NCBI RefSeq assembly: GCF_023016285.1
Contig: NZ_CP095413.1
Coordinates: 372,001 to 436,000 of the forward strand
Length of the DNA stretch: 64,000 nucleotides
Source: Muricauda sp. SCSIO 64092
GTDB taxonomy: Bacteria; Bacteroidota; Bacteroidia; Flavobacteriales; Flavobacteriaceae
Direction: 5' to 3'
Every line of letters starts with the position of its first letter. Within the stretch, counting starts at the first letter, position 1. Under the pieces are notes generated by a model, which did no database searches, had not been told where the DNA came from, and saw only the letters and a program-made list of their open reading frames with translations. The translations under genes and the position numbers were made by a program. This document shows, one piece after another, positions 34,368-42,365 of this stretch.

Positions 34368-37300
34368 TCAATAATTGACGTATATCATTTTTGCCTCGTG
34401 GCCCAGCCCCGGTTCGTTGAAGTCTATGACACATACGTAGGGGCCAACGGGCACTAGCCCGCGTTCATCGGTGCCGTCCCAGGCATCGTCGGGCCCACCA
34501 TAATGGGCACTGAACAGCAAGCGATGGCTCAGGTCGTATATCCTCACCACGTTGTTCCCATACCTTTCAAGGCCCTCGAGCACCAAGGTATCGCCAATGC
34601 CATCACCGTTGGGGGAAAACCCCCTGTTGAAATCCGCAAGAGGTTCTTCTTCGGGCACACATTTTGAGATGGTATTCACAGGACCTATGCTTACCTGTTG
34701 CGCCGCCAGATTGGACAAACTGTTCACACCCGTGGCCACATTGGCTGGCACATCGATGGTAATATTGCCATTACAGAGGGATGTGGGTACAATGGTAGCG
34801 GCATATGTCGATCCACTGCCCGTAAGGGCGCTTACCGTGGCATTGGAAACTTGAACATCGTCCACCCCAAAACCGGTAACGTGACCATCGAACCCAATTT
34901 TAATCGTAAAGGGCTCAAAATCATCAACACTTTGTGGCGCACCAATGGTCGGCAGGGGAGCGGTACTGCCATCCGATATGGTTCTGAATCCCGTCCAGTC
35001 TGCATCCTTGTAATCTTGTGCCCTGCCTGTGGGCACTATAAGGTCTATTTGGTCACGGTCTGGATTTTGAAAGGCACCTGCATCGAGCGCTGGAGGATTG
35101 TTGGCCGCTACGGTCACGATCTCCAGGGTTGCGTTATAGTGAAAAGCATTGGGCCCAATACTGTTGACACTATGGGGTATGGTCACCTCGGTCAAGTTGT
35201 TCCTGCGAAAAGCTTCAGTCCCGATACCGGTCACATTGCTTGGGGTTGTGAAGGTTACCCCGGTCAATTGGTTATGCTCAAAAGCTTCATCTCCAATAGC
35301 GGTTACCTTAAAGGTGTTCGGGCCATAATCCACCGTTGGGGGAATGGTCACGGTACCTCCCATAACGCTATAGCCTATTGCCGTTACCTCTTTATTGGTT
35401 TCTATAGAAGTAACCCGGTAGGTTATATTATCGACAATAAACGTGTCATTGATCTCCAAAAGTTCCGTGATGGATTTGAAGCCCGTCCAGCCTGCATCTT
35501 TATAAGCTTGTTCCTTGTCCTTGGGAACGACCACATCTATTTGGTTACGGTCTGTAAAGGTATTGGCGGTAACAATGGTGGGCACGGTAGCAACACCTTG
35601 TGCCGTTACTTTTGTGATTGGATTGTCGGCAAAGGCTTCCCCATGAATTTCCCCTACCTTCCCAGGAATCTCCACGCTGGTCAATTGGTTGTTCCTAAAA
35701 GCTTTTGATCCAATACTTTCCACACCATCAGGAATCTCCACACTGGTCAGGGCGCTATCCTCAAAAGCACTGGTTCCAATACCGATAACGTTAAAGTTGT
35801 TACCCCCATAGGTTACGGTTTGGGGTATGATCAGGTCTCCTCCCGAGCCCGCATACCCTATTGCCCTTACTGTATTTGGATTGCGGCCCGTAACTTCATA
35901 TTCGATAGTATCGACCTTAAAAGTTATTGCTATCCCAGTGACGATCAAGGTATAATTTTGATTTCCACCTGTCAATGCTCCTTTATGGGTTACTGTAATG
36001 GTATAGATACCCGATGCATCGGAGATATCAATTCTTTCAAATGGATCTACGGTGTTGTCCCCTTGATCATTGGTATCCACTCCAGTCAACCGATAAGGCA
36101 AGAAGGTATTGGAGGGCTGGGTCACTCTAATGTCCAGGTCATTGACCAGTGCTGGCGTGTTGATATTGGGCGTGACACCGGTCGTCATTGTTCCGGGAGG
36201 ATCCGTCCATGAAATGGAAGCTATCAAATCATTGATTCCATCTGCTTCAACTGGCAAGGAGTATGATTGGCCTGGGGTCAAGGTGAGCTCAGCGATGATA
36301 GAAGTTACGCCATTGTCCGTAATTTCCTGCGCTGCGGCTTTTGCGTTGAGCAGTCCCCACCCGAAGATGGCATCAGGTCCTGGTATGCCGGCATCGTCCG
36401 CGGTATGCAGGGCCAGACCTTTCAGTGTGGCCGCTCGCATAAATGAACCATTCAGATTATTGTAGTGCTGCTGTAGCAGTAACAGGCTTCCTGTTACGTT
36501 TGGAGCTGCCATGGAAGTTCCCGTCGCATTACGATAGCCCGTATCACTGGTGACATGCGTGGAGTATACACCCGTTCCATTCCCGGTAATATCGGGTTTG
36601 ATCCTAAAATCATCCGTAGGCCCCTGACTGCTGGTAGGATAAATGGAAACGCCTGCTTTCAATGCACCATTGGGTGCAACGTTAGCGTCCTGTGCGTTGG
36701 CCACCACTAGATGGTTTTTGGCGGTTTGCCACATGGCAAGCTTGTCAAAGGTCGGATTATCGTTCAAGGGAAAACCATTGCCGAAATAATGTCCTTCATT
36801 TCCGGCGGCAAATACGGCCAGGTAATAAGGAGCCTCGTAGAACAATTCATCCCAGACCCTGGCGGTATAGTCATAGGCTCCAAAGTGGTGACTCCGAAGG
36901 TATTCAACAGCGGGTCCATAGGAGTGGTTGGATAATAGCATGCCTGCTGCTGCTGCGTCTGTTGCTTCTGCCAGGTCATTGTTCCATTCATGGGTAAACG
37001 CTTGTGCCAGGGGAGCCATGCCTTTGGCATTTGGCTGTACACCAGCTGCCAGGATGGTCCCGGTCACGTGTTGTGCATGCCAACTATCGCTGTTTAGTGT
37101 GGTTACATCATCTTCAATAATCACTCGACTAGGGTTAGCCTGGTCATTGAATTCCTGGTGGGTGGGTTGGGTAGGACCACCATCCCATACATAAACGTTC
37201 ATGCCCTGCCCGTTTAAATCAAGATTCAGCGAGCCGCCTGTATTCAAGTGATTTGTACGCGTTGATCTGGCGGCATCTACGTTATACAGTGTATAATAAA

Positions 37301-37586
37301 TGGGGCTGCCATCATCCCTGACCCCCATGAGTTCATCGAAGGTGCCATCGGCATTGTACTTAATTGGCTCCCATCCATATATTTTGGCCAGCGCCAGCGC
37401 TTTCTGTTTATTTGCATGGGCAGTGGCAGTAAATTCCTTAGCCATTGCCTGAAGCTTGCTATGATTATAATCCCGGGTAATCGCACTTCGCTGAATGGTT
37501 GTCTGAGCCGGCACTAAAGAATGGGAAAGAAGAACTACCAGTAGTGGTATTACCTTTTCGAAATTCAATATGCTATTTTGTTTCAT
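34368..37586 (-). CDS. S8 subtilisin-like protease fused to LRR repeats with type B T9SS sorting domain
   Basis: 1072 residues. Signal peptide within MKQNSILNFEKVIPLLVVLL, ending VPAQ (~28). A propeptide-like segment (~30-115) precedes a subtilase domain. The triad is Asp135 (VYVWDGG), His170 (SWHAQHVTGT) and Ser358 (GTSMAAP), with oxyanion Asn263 (AAGNEG). A jelly-roll-like P-domain segment follows (~440-560). Two LRR blocks come next, with the same headers and LTSVEIP repeats as the giant LRR proteins (~565-900), then an Ig-like module (~905-985) and the CHU_C tail (GFSPNGDG to YVNY). Predicted T9SS-exported surface endopeptidase; the LRR part may bind substrate. Upstream lies a decayed LRR gene start carrying the usual promoter element, which may drive this gene. 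Confidence 0.9.
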   Translation of the reverse strand: MKQNSILNFEKVIPLLVVLLSHSLVPAQTTIQRSAITRDYNHSKLQAMAKEFTATAHANKQKALALAKIYGWEPIKYNADGTFDELMGVRDDGSPIYYTLYNVDAARSTRTNHLNTGGSLNLDLNGQGMNVYVWDGGPTQPTHQEFNDQANPSRVIIEDDVTTLNSDSWHAQHVTGTILAAGVQPNAKGMAPLAQAFTHEWNNDLAEATDAAAAGMLLSNHSYGPAVEYLRSHHFGAYDYTARVWDELFYEAPYYLAVFAAGNEGHYFGNGFPLNDNPTFDKLAMWQTAKNHLVVANAQDANVAPNGALKAGVSIYPTSSQGPTDDFRIKPDITGNGTGVYSTHVTSDTGYRNATGTSMAAPNVTGSLLLLQQHYNNLNGSFMRAATLKGLALHTADDAGIPGPDAIFGWGLLNAKAAAQEITDNGVTSIIAELTLTPGQSYSLPVEADGINDLIASISWTDPPGTMTTGVTPNINTPALVNDLDIRVTQPSNTFLPYRLTGVDTNDQGDNTVDPFERIDISDASGIYTITVTHKGALTGGNQNYTLIVTGIAITFKVDTIEYEVTGRNPNTVRAIGYAGSGGDLIIPQTVTYGGNNFNVIGIGTSAFEDSALTSVEIPDGVESIGSKAFRNNQLTSVEIPGKVGEIHGEAFADNPITKVTAQGVATVPTIVTANTFTDRNQIDVVVPKDKEQAYKDAGWTGFKSITELLEINDTFIVDNITYRVTSIETNKEVTAIGYSVMGGTVTIPPTVDYGPNTFKVTAIGDEAFEHNQLTGVTFTTPSNVTGIGTEAFRRNNLTEVTIPHSVNSIGPNAFHYNATLEIVTVAANNPPALDAGAFQNPDRDQIDLIVPTGRAQDYKDADWTGFRTISDGSTAPLPTIGAPQSVDDFEPFTIKIGFDGHVTGFGVDDVQVSNATVSALTGSGSTYAATIVPTSLCNGNITIDVPANVATGVNSLSNLAAQQVSIGPVNTISKCVPEEEPLADFNRGFSPNGDGIGDTLVLEGLERYGNNVVRIYDLSHRLLFSAHYGGPDDAWDGTDERGLVPVGPYVCVIDFNEPGLGHEAKMIYVNY

Positions 37587-37709
37587 CCCTTCTTTAAAAA
37601 TTACACGTATCGTTTTTTAACGTTACTACCTTTATCCCTTAAAAGTGAATTGTTATTTTCATAATCATCACCCAGATGTTTTTGCGATTCCCTACCCTCC
37701 AGAATGAAT

Positions 37710-37814
37710 TCAGACATATTCAATTCTAAACAGACCTGGGTTATTGACAAATTCGCTTCTTCTCCTAATTCCTTTAAAGATGGCGAATACCACCAGTTGT
37801 AATTGCTTCTTTAT
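37710..37814 (-). pseudogene. Remnant of an LRR-gene leader with ATG changed to ATA
   Basis: Minus-strand frame ATA-AAG-AAG-CAA then LQLVVFAIFK, matching the MKKQL.L..AIF leaders of the LRR genes, followed by unrelated codons and a stop at 37710. The start codon is ATA instead of ATG, and the signal peptide breaks off after ~12 codons. The regulatory element lies 74 bp upstream, as for intact genes. It sits between that promoter and the protease gene. Confidence 0.6.
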
Positions 37815-37887
37815 TTGAACGATTTTTTTATTTTGAATAGTAACAAAGGGTAAATAATAACCATACAAGGGCAGTATCCAACAATTA

Positions 37888-37913
37888 GTGCCCAACCCCT
37901 TTAAAATTGGGAT
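37888..37913 (-). promoter_or_regulatory. GTCCC-N18-CAC element before the LRR leader remnant
   Basis: Reads ATCCC-N18-CAC; 74 bp before the ATA that replaced the start and ~300 bp before the protease ATG at 37586. A plus-strand degenerate copy lies at 37971. Confidence 0.5.
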
Positions 37914-37970
37914 GTAAAAGGGTGTTTTTGGGGACAAGGGAATCCAGCGATTCCCTTTGATGGTCCGTTT

Positions 37971-37996
37971 GTCCCGATTTTAGCAGATATGGGCCC
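37971..37996 (+). promoter_or_regulatory. Degenerate plus-strand copy of the element
   Basis: GTCCC is intact but the second half is CCC instead of CAC at the 21-bp offset. Flanks (ATATGGG, TTTTTATCGTCCGGTCTTG) match the plus-strand copy at 23453. Confidence 0.3.
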
Positions 37997-38149
37997 TTTT
38001 TATCGTCCGGTCTTGGCCATTTCTTTGCCCTAATACATTCCCCCACTACTGAAACAAGTTCAGCACTGGCTCCACCCTCTCCCAAAGAGGGCGACCCACT
38101 TCACATCGAAGCTTCAAATCCCAACATTCAGCCCTCACTTCGGAGTAAA

Positions 38150-38310
38150 TAAAGGAAAGCGATAAGCTGTGCGAAGTCTTGGACTTCGCACAGCTTTTTA
38201 AGGTATGTGGTTTTTTTGTTATTGGGATTTCTCACGTACGTTCGAAATGACCTTTACTTTGAAAGCATAATTTCGAAAGGGCAAAGCGAGTCCTCATTCC
38301 TCAACCCTCG
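38150..38310. repeat. Dispersed ~140-bp intergenic repeat, copy 3
   Basis: Includes the full hairpin-like start GTGCGAAGTCTTGGACTTCGCAC, with arms TGCGAAGTC / GACTTCGCA, then CAGCTTTTTAAGG, the CTCACGTACGTTCGAAATGAC core and the pyrimidine tail. Downstream to 38467 are degenerate CCTACTCAAAA-type units. Confidence 0.7.
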
Positions 38311-38467
38311 CTTACTGCCTACTCAAAGCTGCCAACTCAAAAACCCACTCCTAAGTCCTAACTCATAAGTTTTCAGTTTTCAGTCCTCACTCCTCAACCC
38401 CCACTTACTGCCTACTCAAAACTACCAACTCAAAAACCTACTCCTAACTCAGTCCTCAGTATTCAGC

Positions 38468-38523
38468 CATCAACCATCAACCATCAACCATCAACCATCA
38501 ACCATCAACCATCAACCATCAAC
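38468..38523. repeat. Perfect 7-bp tandem repeat (CATCAAC x8)
   Basis: Eight perfect CATCAAC units end 15 bp before the stop codon of the propeller adhesin. A shorter run of three units is at 42120-42140, just before an orphan type B tail. Not a CRISPR: no spacers. Confidence 0.9.
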
Positions 38524-38538
38524 CATCAGCAATAAACA

Positions 38539-41505
38539 TCAATAATTCACATAGATCATTTTTGCCTCGTGGCCCAGCCCCGGTTCGTTGTAGTCGATCA
38601 CACATACGTAGGAGCCAACGGGTACCAGCCCGCGTTCATCGGTGCCGTCCCAACCATCTTCCGGTCCGCCATAATGCGCACTGAACAGCAACTGCTGGCT
38701 CAGGTCGTATATCCTCACCACGTTGTTCCTATATTTTTCAAGGCCCTCGATCACAAAGGTATCGCCAACGCCATCGCCATTGGGGGAAAACCCCCTGTTG
38801 AAATCCGTAAGGCGTGACCCACAGTGCCCGGTCGTTTCCACAATCACCAAGGTGGTAGCTGTGGCCGAATCATTGCCCTGTGCAGCGGTAAGGGTGACCG
38901 TCACCGGGGCCCCCACATCGTCACAGGTAAAGGTATCCCTGTCCAGGCTTAAGATTGGGGACTTGTCGCATCCATAGGTGGAGCCGTTGTCCACATCCCC
39001 TGGAGAGATGGTCGCCCGATCGTTGGTGTCCAACCACACGGTGATGTACTGGTGGGCAATGGCCACAAGGTTGTCCAAATTTTCCGCAACGGTCACCAAA
39101 GCGGTGGTCGTGGCTGTGTTGGTACCATGGGCAGCGGTAAGGGTCACCGTTACCGGGACTCCCACATCACCACAGGTAAAGGTATCCCTGTCAAGGCCCA
39201 GTTCCGGGGTTTTGCCACAGCCATAATTGGACCCATTGTCCACCATATCGGGCGAGATGGTGGCCTGTCCACTGGCATCCAACTGTACGGTGATATCCTG
39301 GTGGGCGATGGCCACCAAGTTATCCAAATTTTCTTCCACGGTCACCGTGGCCGTCGCCGTGGCCGTTTGGTTTCCTTGTTCAACGGTAAGGGTCACCATT
39401 ACCTGGCCCACGTCACCACAGGTAAAAACATTCTTGTCCAGGCTCAGGGAAATGGCGCCGGTGCCGCTACAGCCGCTCCCGGAACCATTGTTCACTTGCC
39501 CGGCGCCGATGGAGGCCGTTCCATCCGCATCCAACGTAACGGTAATATCCTTGGTAACGGCCACAAGGCCATCGGTATGATCTTCCACGGTCACCACGGC
39601 GGTCGTTGAATCCGTTTGGTTGCCCGAGGCAGCGGTAAGGGTCACCGTTACCGGGGTTCCCACATCACTGCAGTCAAAGGTATCCCTGTCCAGGCTTAAC
39701 GTGATCGCATCCCCATCTTCGCAGTTATGGGCGGAACCATTGTCCACATCGTCTGGTGAGATGGTCACCAGCCCGTTCGGGGCCAGCTGTACGGTAATGT
39801 CCTGGGCAAGCGCTACAATCCCGGTTTTGACAACGACTTCCTGTGCCGCCAGATTGGCCATGACGGAGTCCCTATCGAAGGCCGAACCAGCAGCTACGTT
39901 GATGGTGATATCGTCATCGTCGCCACAGATGGACATGGGTGTAATGGTAGCTGTATATTCGGATGCGTCGACGGCCTTAAAATTGCTGACCGTGGCATTG
40001 GTAATAGCAATATCCCCTTCGTTAAAATCGGTTACCCCCCTATCGAACTTAAAAGTAACTTCAAAGGGATCTGTGGTATTCACTGTTGCCGGTGCCCCTT
40101 GTATGGAAACGCCACTAACGCCAATATTGAACATGCGTGCCTGGCCCCATATCAGCCCATGACCAGTTGAATTATCAAAACCATAGTCCGAAGCTCCCAT
40201 GGCGAGCACCGACCCGTCCGAGGACAGACTGAGACTGTTGACGTTGCCCAACTCATGAGCCCTATGTTCACCATTAAAACCAGCTACTACCTTCCAGGTA
40301 TTATTATCGGGGCGATATTTGTAAATATTTACTCCACCGTAACTGGGGAAACCATTAAATCTCCTCCCGGGTTCCCCCGCGACCAAGATATTTGCATCAT
40401 CGGACAATGCGATGCCATATCCAAATCCCCCTTTTAGTTCATTGCCCTTCAAGGTCCAGTTATCCTCGGCATCCCTTTCATACACCTGTACGGAATGATC
40501 AACGAACGAAGTCGTCACCATGGCATTGCCGTCTCCGGTCAACCGTACATATGCCCCTCTATCATCACGGGTGACCGTCCCTTCACCACTTATGAAATCA
40601 CCTATCAGGACCCAATCACCGTTGACATTTTTATATACTTTGGTCAGTACACCTTCAGAATCCCAAAATTTATGATCATACTCGTTTTTATATACTGGTC
40701 CAAGATGAAGCGCTGTCATGGCCAGGGTGTTACCGTCTTCGGACAGGTTCACGCCTATCCCCAAACGTTCGTGCGCTGACTGACCTTCAAAATCGCTGCC
40801 CAGTTGGACCCAGTTATCGCGGGCATCCCTTTTGAACACCCGTACCTGTCCAGCATCGGAAAGGCCGTCAGCGTCAAAGAATGGGGCTCCCATGGCCACG
40901 GTAGTGCCATCCCCGGACAGGCTCACATCAAATCCCGATTGACTCCATGCCTGTGTACCTTCAATATCATTGCCCACTTGCACCCACTTATAGCCGCCTG
41001 GGGATGGGGGATCTTCCGTTTTTTTAAATACACGTACACGACCTACATGTGTCTTTCCGCCGAGACGGCCATAATTGCCTCTGCTTCCTATGGCGAGAAC
41101 GGACCCATCATCCGATAGCTGAAGGGTTCTTCCTGACCGGTGCGCGAGGTAATCCATCTCTATAAGGGGTTCCGGGTATATAAAATCGCCCACTTGTTCC
41201 CATCCGATCCCATGAGGACCATTAAGCCCATAGAGAACCTTTTTAGTATATACACGCACAGAACCATTGTTCCCATAAATACCATTTGCTGCAAGTGCAC
41301 TGCTTGGATCATACCAATTGACTGCCCAGACTCCTATGGCAACTGTATTGCCATCTTCCGACAGGCTTACAGCGTCTCCCAGGCCTAAATGGCCCCATCT
41401 ATCTACAATATCCTCTCCTATCTGTGATTGGCCGTAACCGTTTAAGCTTATCAGGCCAAAGAGGAGGGCATATAGCTTTAATTGTAATCGTAATTGTTTT
41501 TTCAT
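38539..41505 (-). CDS. Beta-propeller/Ig-repeat adhesin with type B T9SS sorting domain
   Basis: 988 residues. The ATG at 41505 starts MKKQLRLQLKLYALLFG (signal to ~26, GYGQ); an ATG 18 bp upstream is the alternative. Residues ~27-470 are FG-GAP-like propeller repeats with the cycle GxxVxLSxDGxxxAxG...GxVRVxxxxxxxWxQxGxxIxGE. An Ig-like module (~475-570) of the type found in the LRR proteins is followed by four ~82-residue repeats (DITVQLDASGQATISPDMVD type; DRDTFTCGDVGVPVTVTLTA), then CHU_C (GFSPNGDGVGDTF to YVNY). Leader and upstream element match those of the LRR genes, so different ectodomains share one expression and export cassette. Predicted surface adhesin. Confidence 0.88.
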   Translation of the reverse strand: MKKQLRLQLKLYALLFGLISLNGYGQSQIGEDIVDRWGHLGLGDAVSLSEDGNTVAIGVWAVNWYDPSSALAANGIYGNNGSVRVYTKKVLYGLNGPHGIGWEQVGDFIYPEPLIEMDYLAHRSGRTLQLSDDGSVLAIGSRGNYGRLGGKTHVGRVRVFKKTEDPPSPGGYKWVQVGNDIEGTQAWSQSGFDVSLSGDGTTVAMGAPFFDADGLSDAGQVRVFKRDARDNWVQLGSDFEGQSAHERLGIGVNLSEDGNTLAMTALHLGPVYKNEYDHKFWDSEGVLTKVYKNVNGDWVLIGDFISGEGTVTRDDRGAYVRLTGDGNAMVTTSFVDHSVQVYERDAEDNWTLKGNELKGGFGYGIALSDDANILVAGEPGRRFNGFPSYGGVNIYKYRPDNNTWKVVAGFNGEHRAHELGNVNSLSLSSDGSVLAMGASDYGFDNSTGHGLIWGQARMFNIGVSGVSIQGAPATVNTTDPFEVTFKFDRGVTDFNEGDIAITNATVSNFKAVDASEYTATITPMSICGDDDDITINVAAGSAFDRDSVMANLAAQEVVVKTGIVALAQDITVQLAPNGLVTISPDDVDNGSAHNCEDGDAITLSLDRDTFDCSDVGTPVTVTLTAASGNQTDSTTAVVTVEDHTDGLVAVTKDITVTLDADGTASIGAGQVNNGSGSGCSGTGAISLSLDKNVFTCGDVGQVMVTLTVEQGNQTATATATVTVEENLDNLVAIAHQDITVQLDASGQATISPDMVDNGSNYGCGKTPELGLDRDTFTCGDVGVPVTVTLTAAHGTNTATTTALVTVAENLDNLVAIAHQYITVWLDTNDRATISPGDVDNGSTYGCDKSPILSLDRDTFTCDDVGAPVTVTLTAAQGNDSATATTLVIVETTGHCGSRLTDFNRGFSPNGDGVGDTFVIEGLEKYRNNVVRIYDLSQQLLFSAHYGGPEDGWDGTDERGLVPVGSYVCVIDYNEPGLGHEAKMIYVNY

Positions 41506-41579
41506 AATACTATTTTTTAACATTTTGAATATTAATAAGTGTTAAAAGGACAGCATACAGGGAAAACAGCCAATAATTA

Positions 41580-41605
41580 GTGCTGAAACCAATCAAAGAA
41601 GGGAC
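41580..41605 (-). promoter_or_regulatory. GTCCC-N18-CAC element, 75 bp before the propeller adhesin
   Basis: Same halves and flanks (CACTAATTATTGG) as before the LRR genes, although the downstream protein has a different fold. Confidence 0.6.
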
Positions 41606-41691
41606 ATAACAGGATGTTTCTGGGATTTTGGAAAAAGGGATGGAATGCGGTTTTGTGGCGCTGCTTTTACAATGGATACACGTACTTCGCA

Positions 41692-41800
41692 CAGCTTTTT
41701 AAGGTATGTGGAGGTTTTTTATTGAGATTTCTCACGTACGTTCGAAATGACCTTTATTTGGAAAGCATAATTTCGAAAGGGCAAAACGAGTCCTCACTCC
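41692..41800. repeat. Dispersed ~140-bp intergenic repeat, copy 4
   Basis: CTTCGCACAGCTTTTTAAGG, CTCACGTACGTTCGAAATGAC and a pyrimidine-rich tail, as at 11152. Confidence 0.65.
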
Positions 41801-41874
41801 TCACTCCTCAACCCCACTTACTGCATACTCAAAAACCTACTCCTAAGTCTTCAGTACCCACTCCTCATTCCTCA

Positions 41875-42040
41875 CTTCGGAGTAAATAAAGGAAGCGATA
41901 AGTGCGAAGTCCAAGACTTCGAACAGCTTTTTAAGGTATGTGGTTTTTTTGTTATTGGGATTTCTCACGTACGTTCGAAATGACCTTTACATTGAAAGCA
42001 TAATTTCGAAAGGGAAAAGCGAGTCCTCATTCCTCATACC
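41875..42040. repeat. Dispersed ~140-bp intergenic repeat, copy 5
   Basis: Begins CACTTCGGAGTAAATAAAGG, then GCGAAGTCCAAGACTTCGAA, CAGCTTTTTAAGG and the same core. It is followed by low-complexity CTACTCAAAG units and three CATCAAC heptamers to ~42147. Confidence 0.65.
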
Positions 42041-42142
42041 CCAATCCTTAATCCTCACTTTGCCTACTCAAAGCTGCCAACTCAAAAACCCACTCCTAAC
42101 TCAGTCCTCAGTATTCAACCATCAACCATCAACCATCAACCA

Positions 42143-42249
42143 TCAATAATTCACATAGATCATTTTTGCCTCGTGGCCCAGCCCCGGTTCGTTGTAGTCT
42201 ATCACGCATACATAGGTGCCCACGGGCGCCAGCCCGCGTTCATCGGTGC
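42143..42249 (-). pseudogene. Orphan 3' end of a type B (CHU_C) sorting domain
   Basis: The last ~35 codons read TDERGLAPVGTYVCVIDYNE then PGLGHEAKMIYVNY and stop, matching the end of the adhesins ending at 38539 and 34368. The frame stops matching abruptly at CGGTGC (42249), where sequence typical of the type A spacer repeat begins. It is therefore a leftover tail from which the body has been replaced by the type A LRR gene and its downstream spacer. Confidence 0.85.
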
Positions 42250-42365
42250 AATGGGAGACCTGCCCACCTGCGGTATCGCGGGCAGGTCCGGAATGGCGCA
42301 GAACCATGTCAGTATCCTACAAAGCGGACGATCATTGTTTGTCCATTTATCCGTGGCGGTGCAGC
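42250..42365. repeat. Spacer repeat, copy 3 (partial)
   Basis: GACCTGCCCACCTGCGGTAT, GGCAGGTCCGGAATGGCGCA and AGCGGACGATCATTGTTTGT match the spacers at ~6430-6553 and ~16170-16283. It begins exactly where the orphan type B tail ends. Confidence 0.75.

Noticed and set aside
38468..38523. Heptamer array as a possible CRISPR
   Set aside because: Units are contiguous and identical with no spacer sequence.
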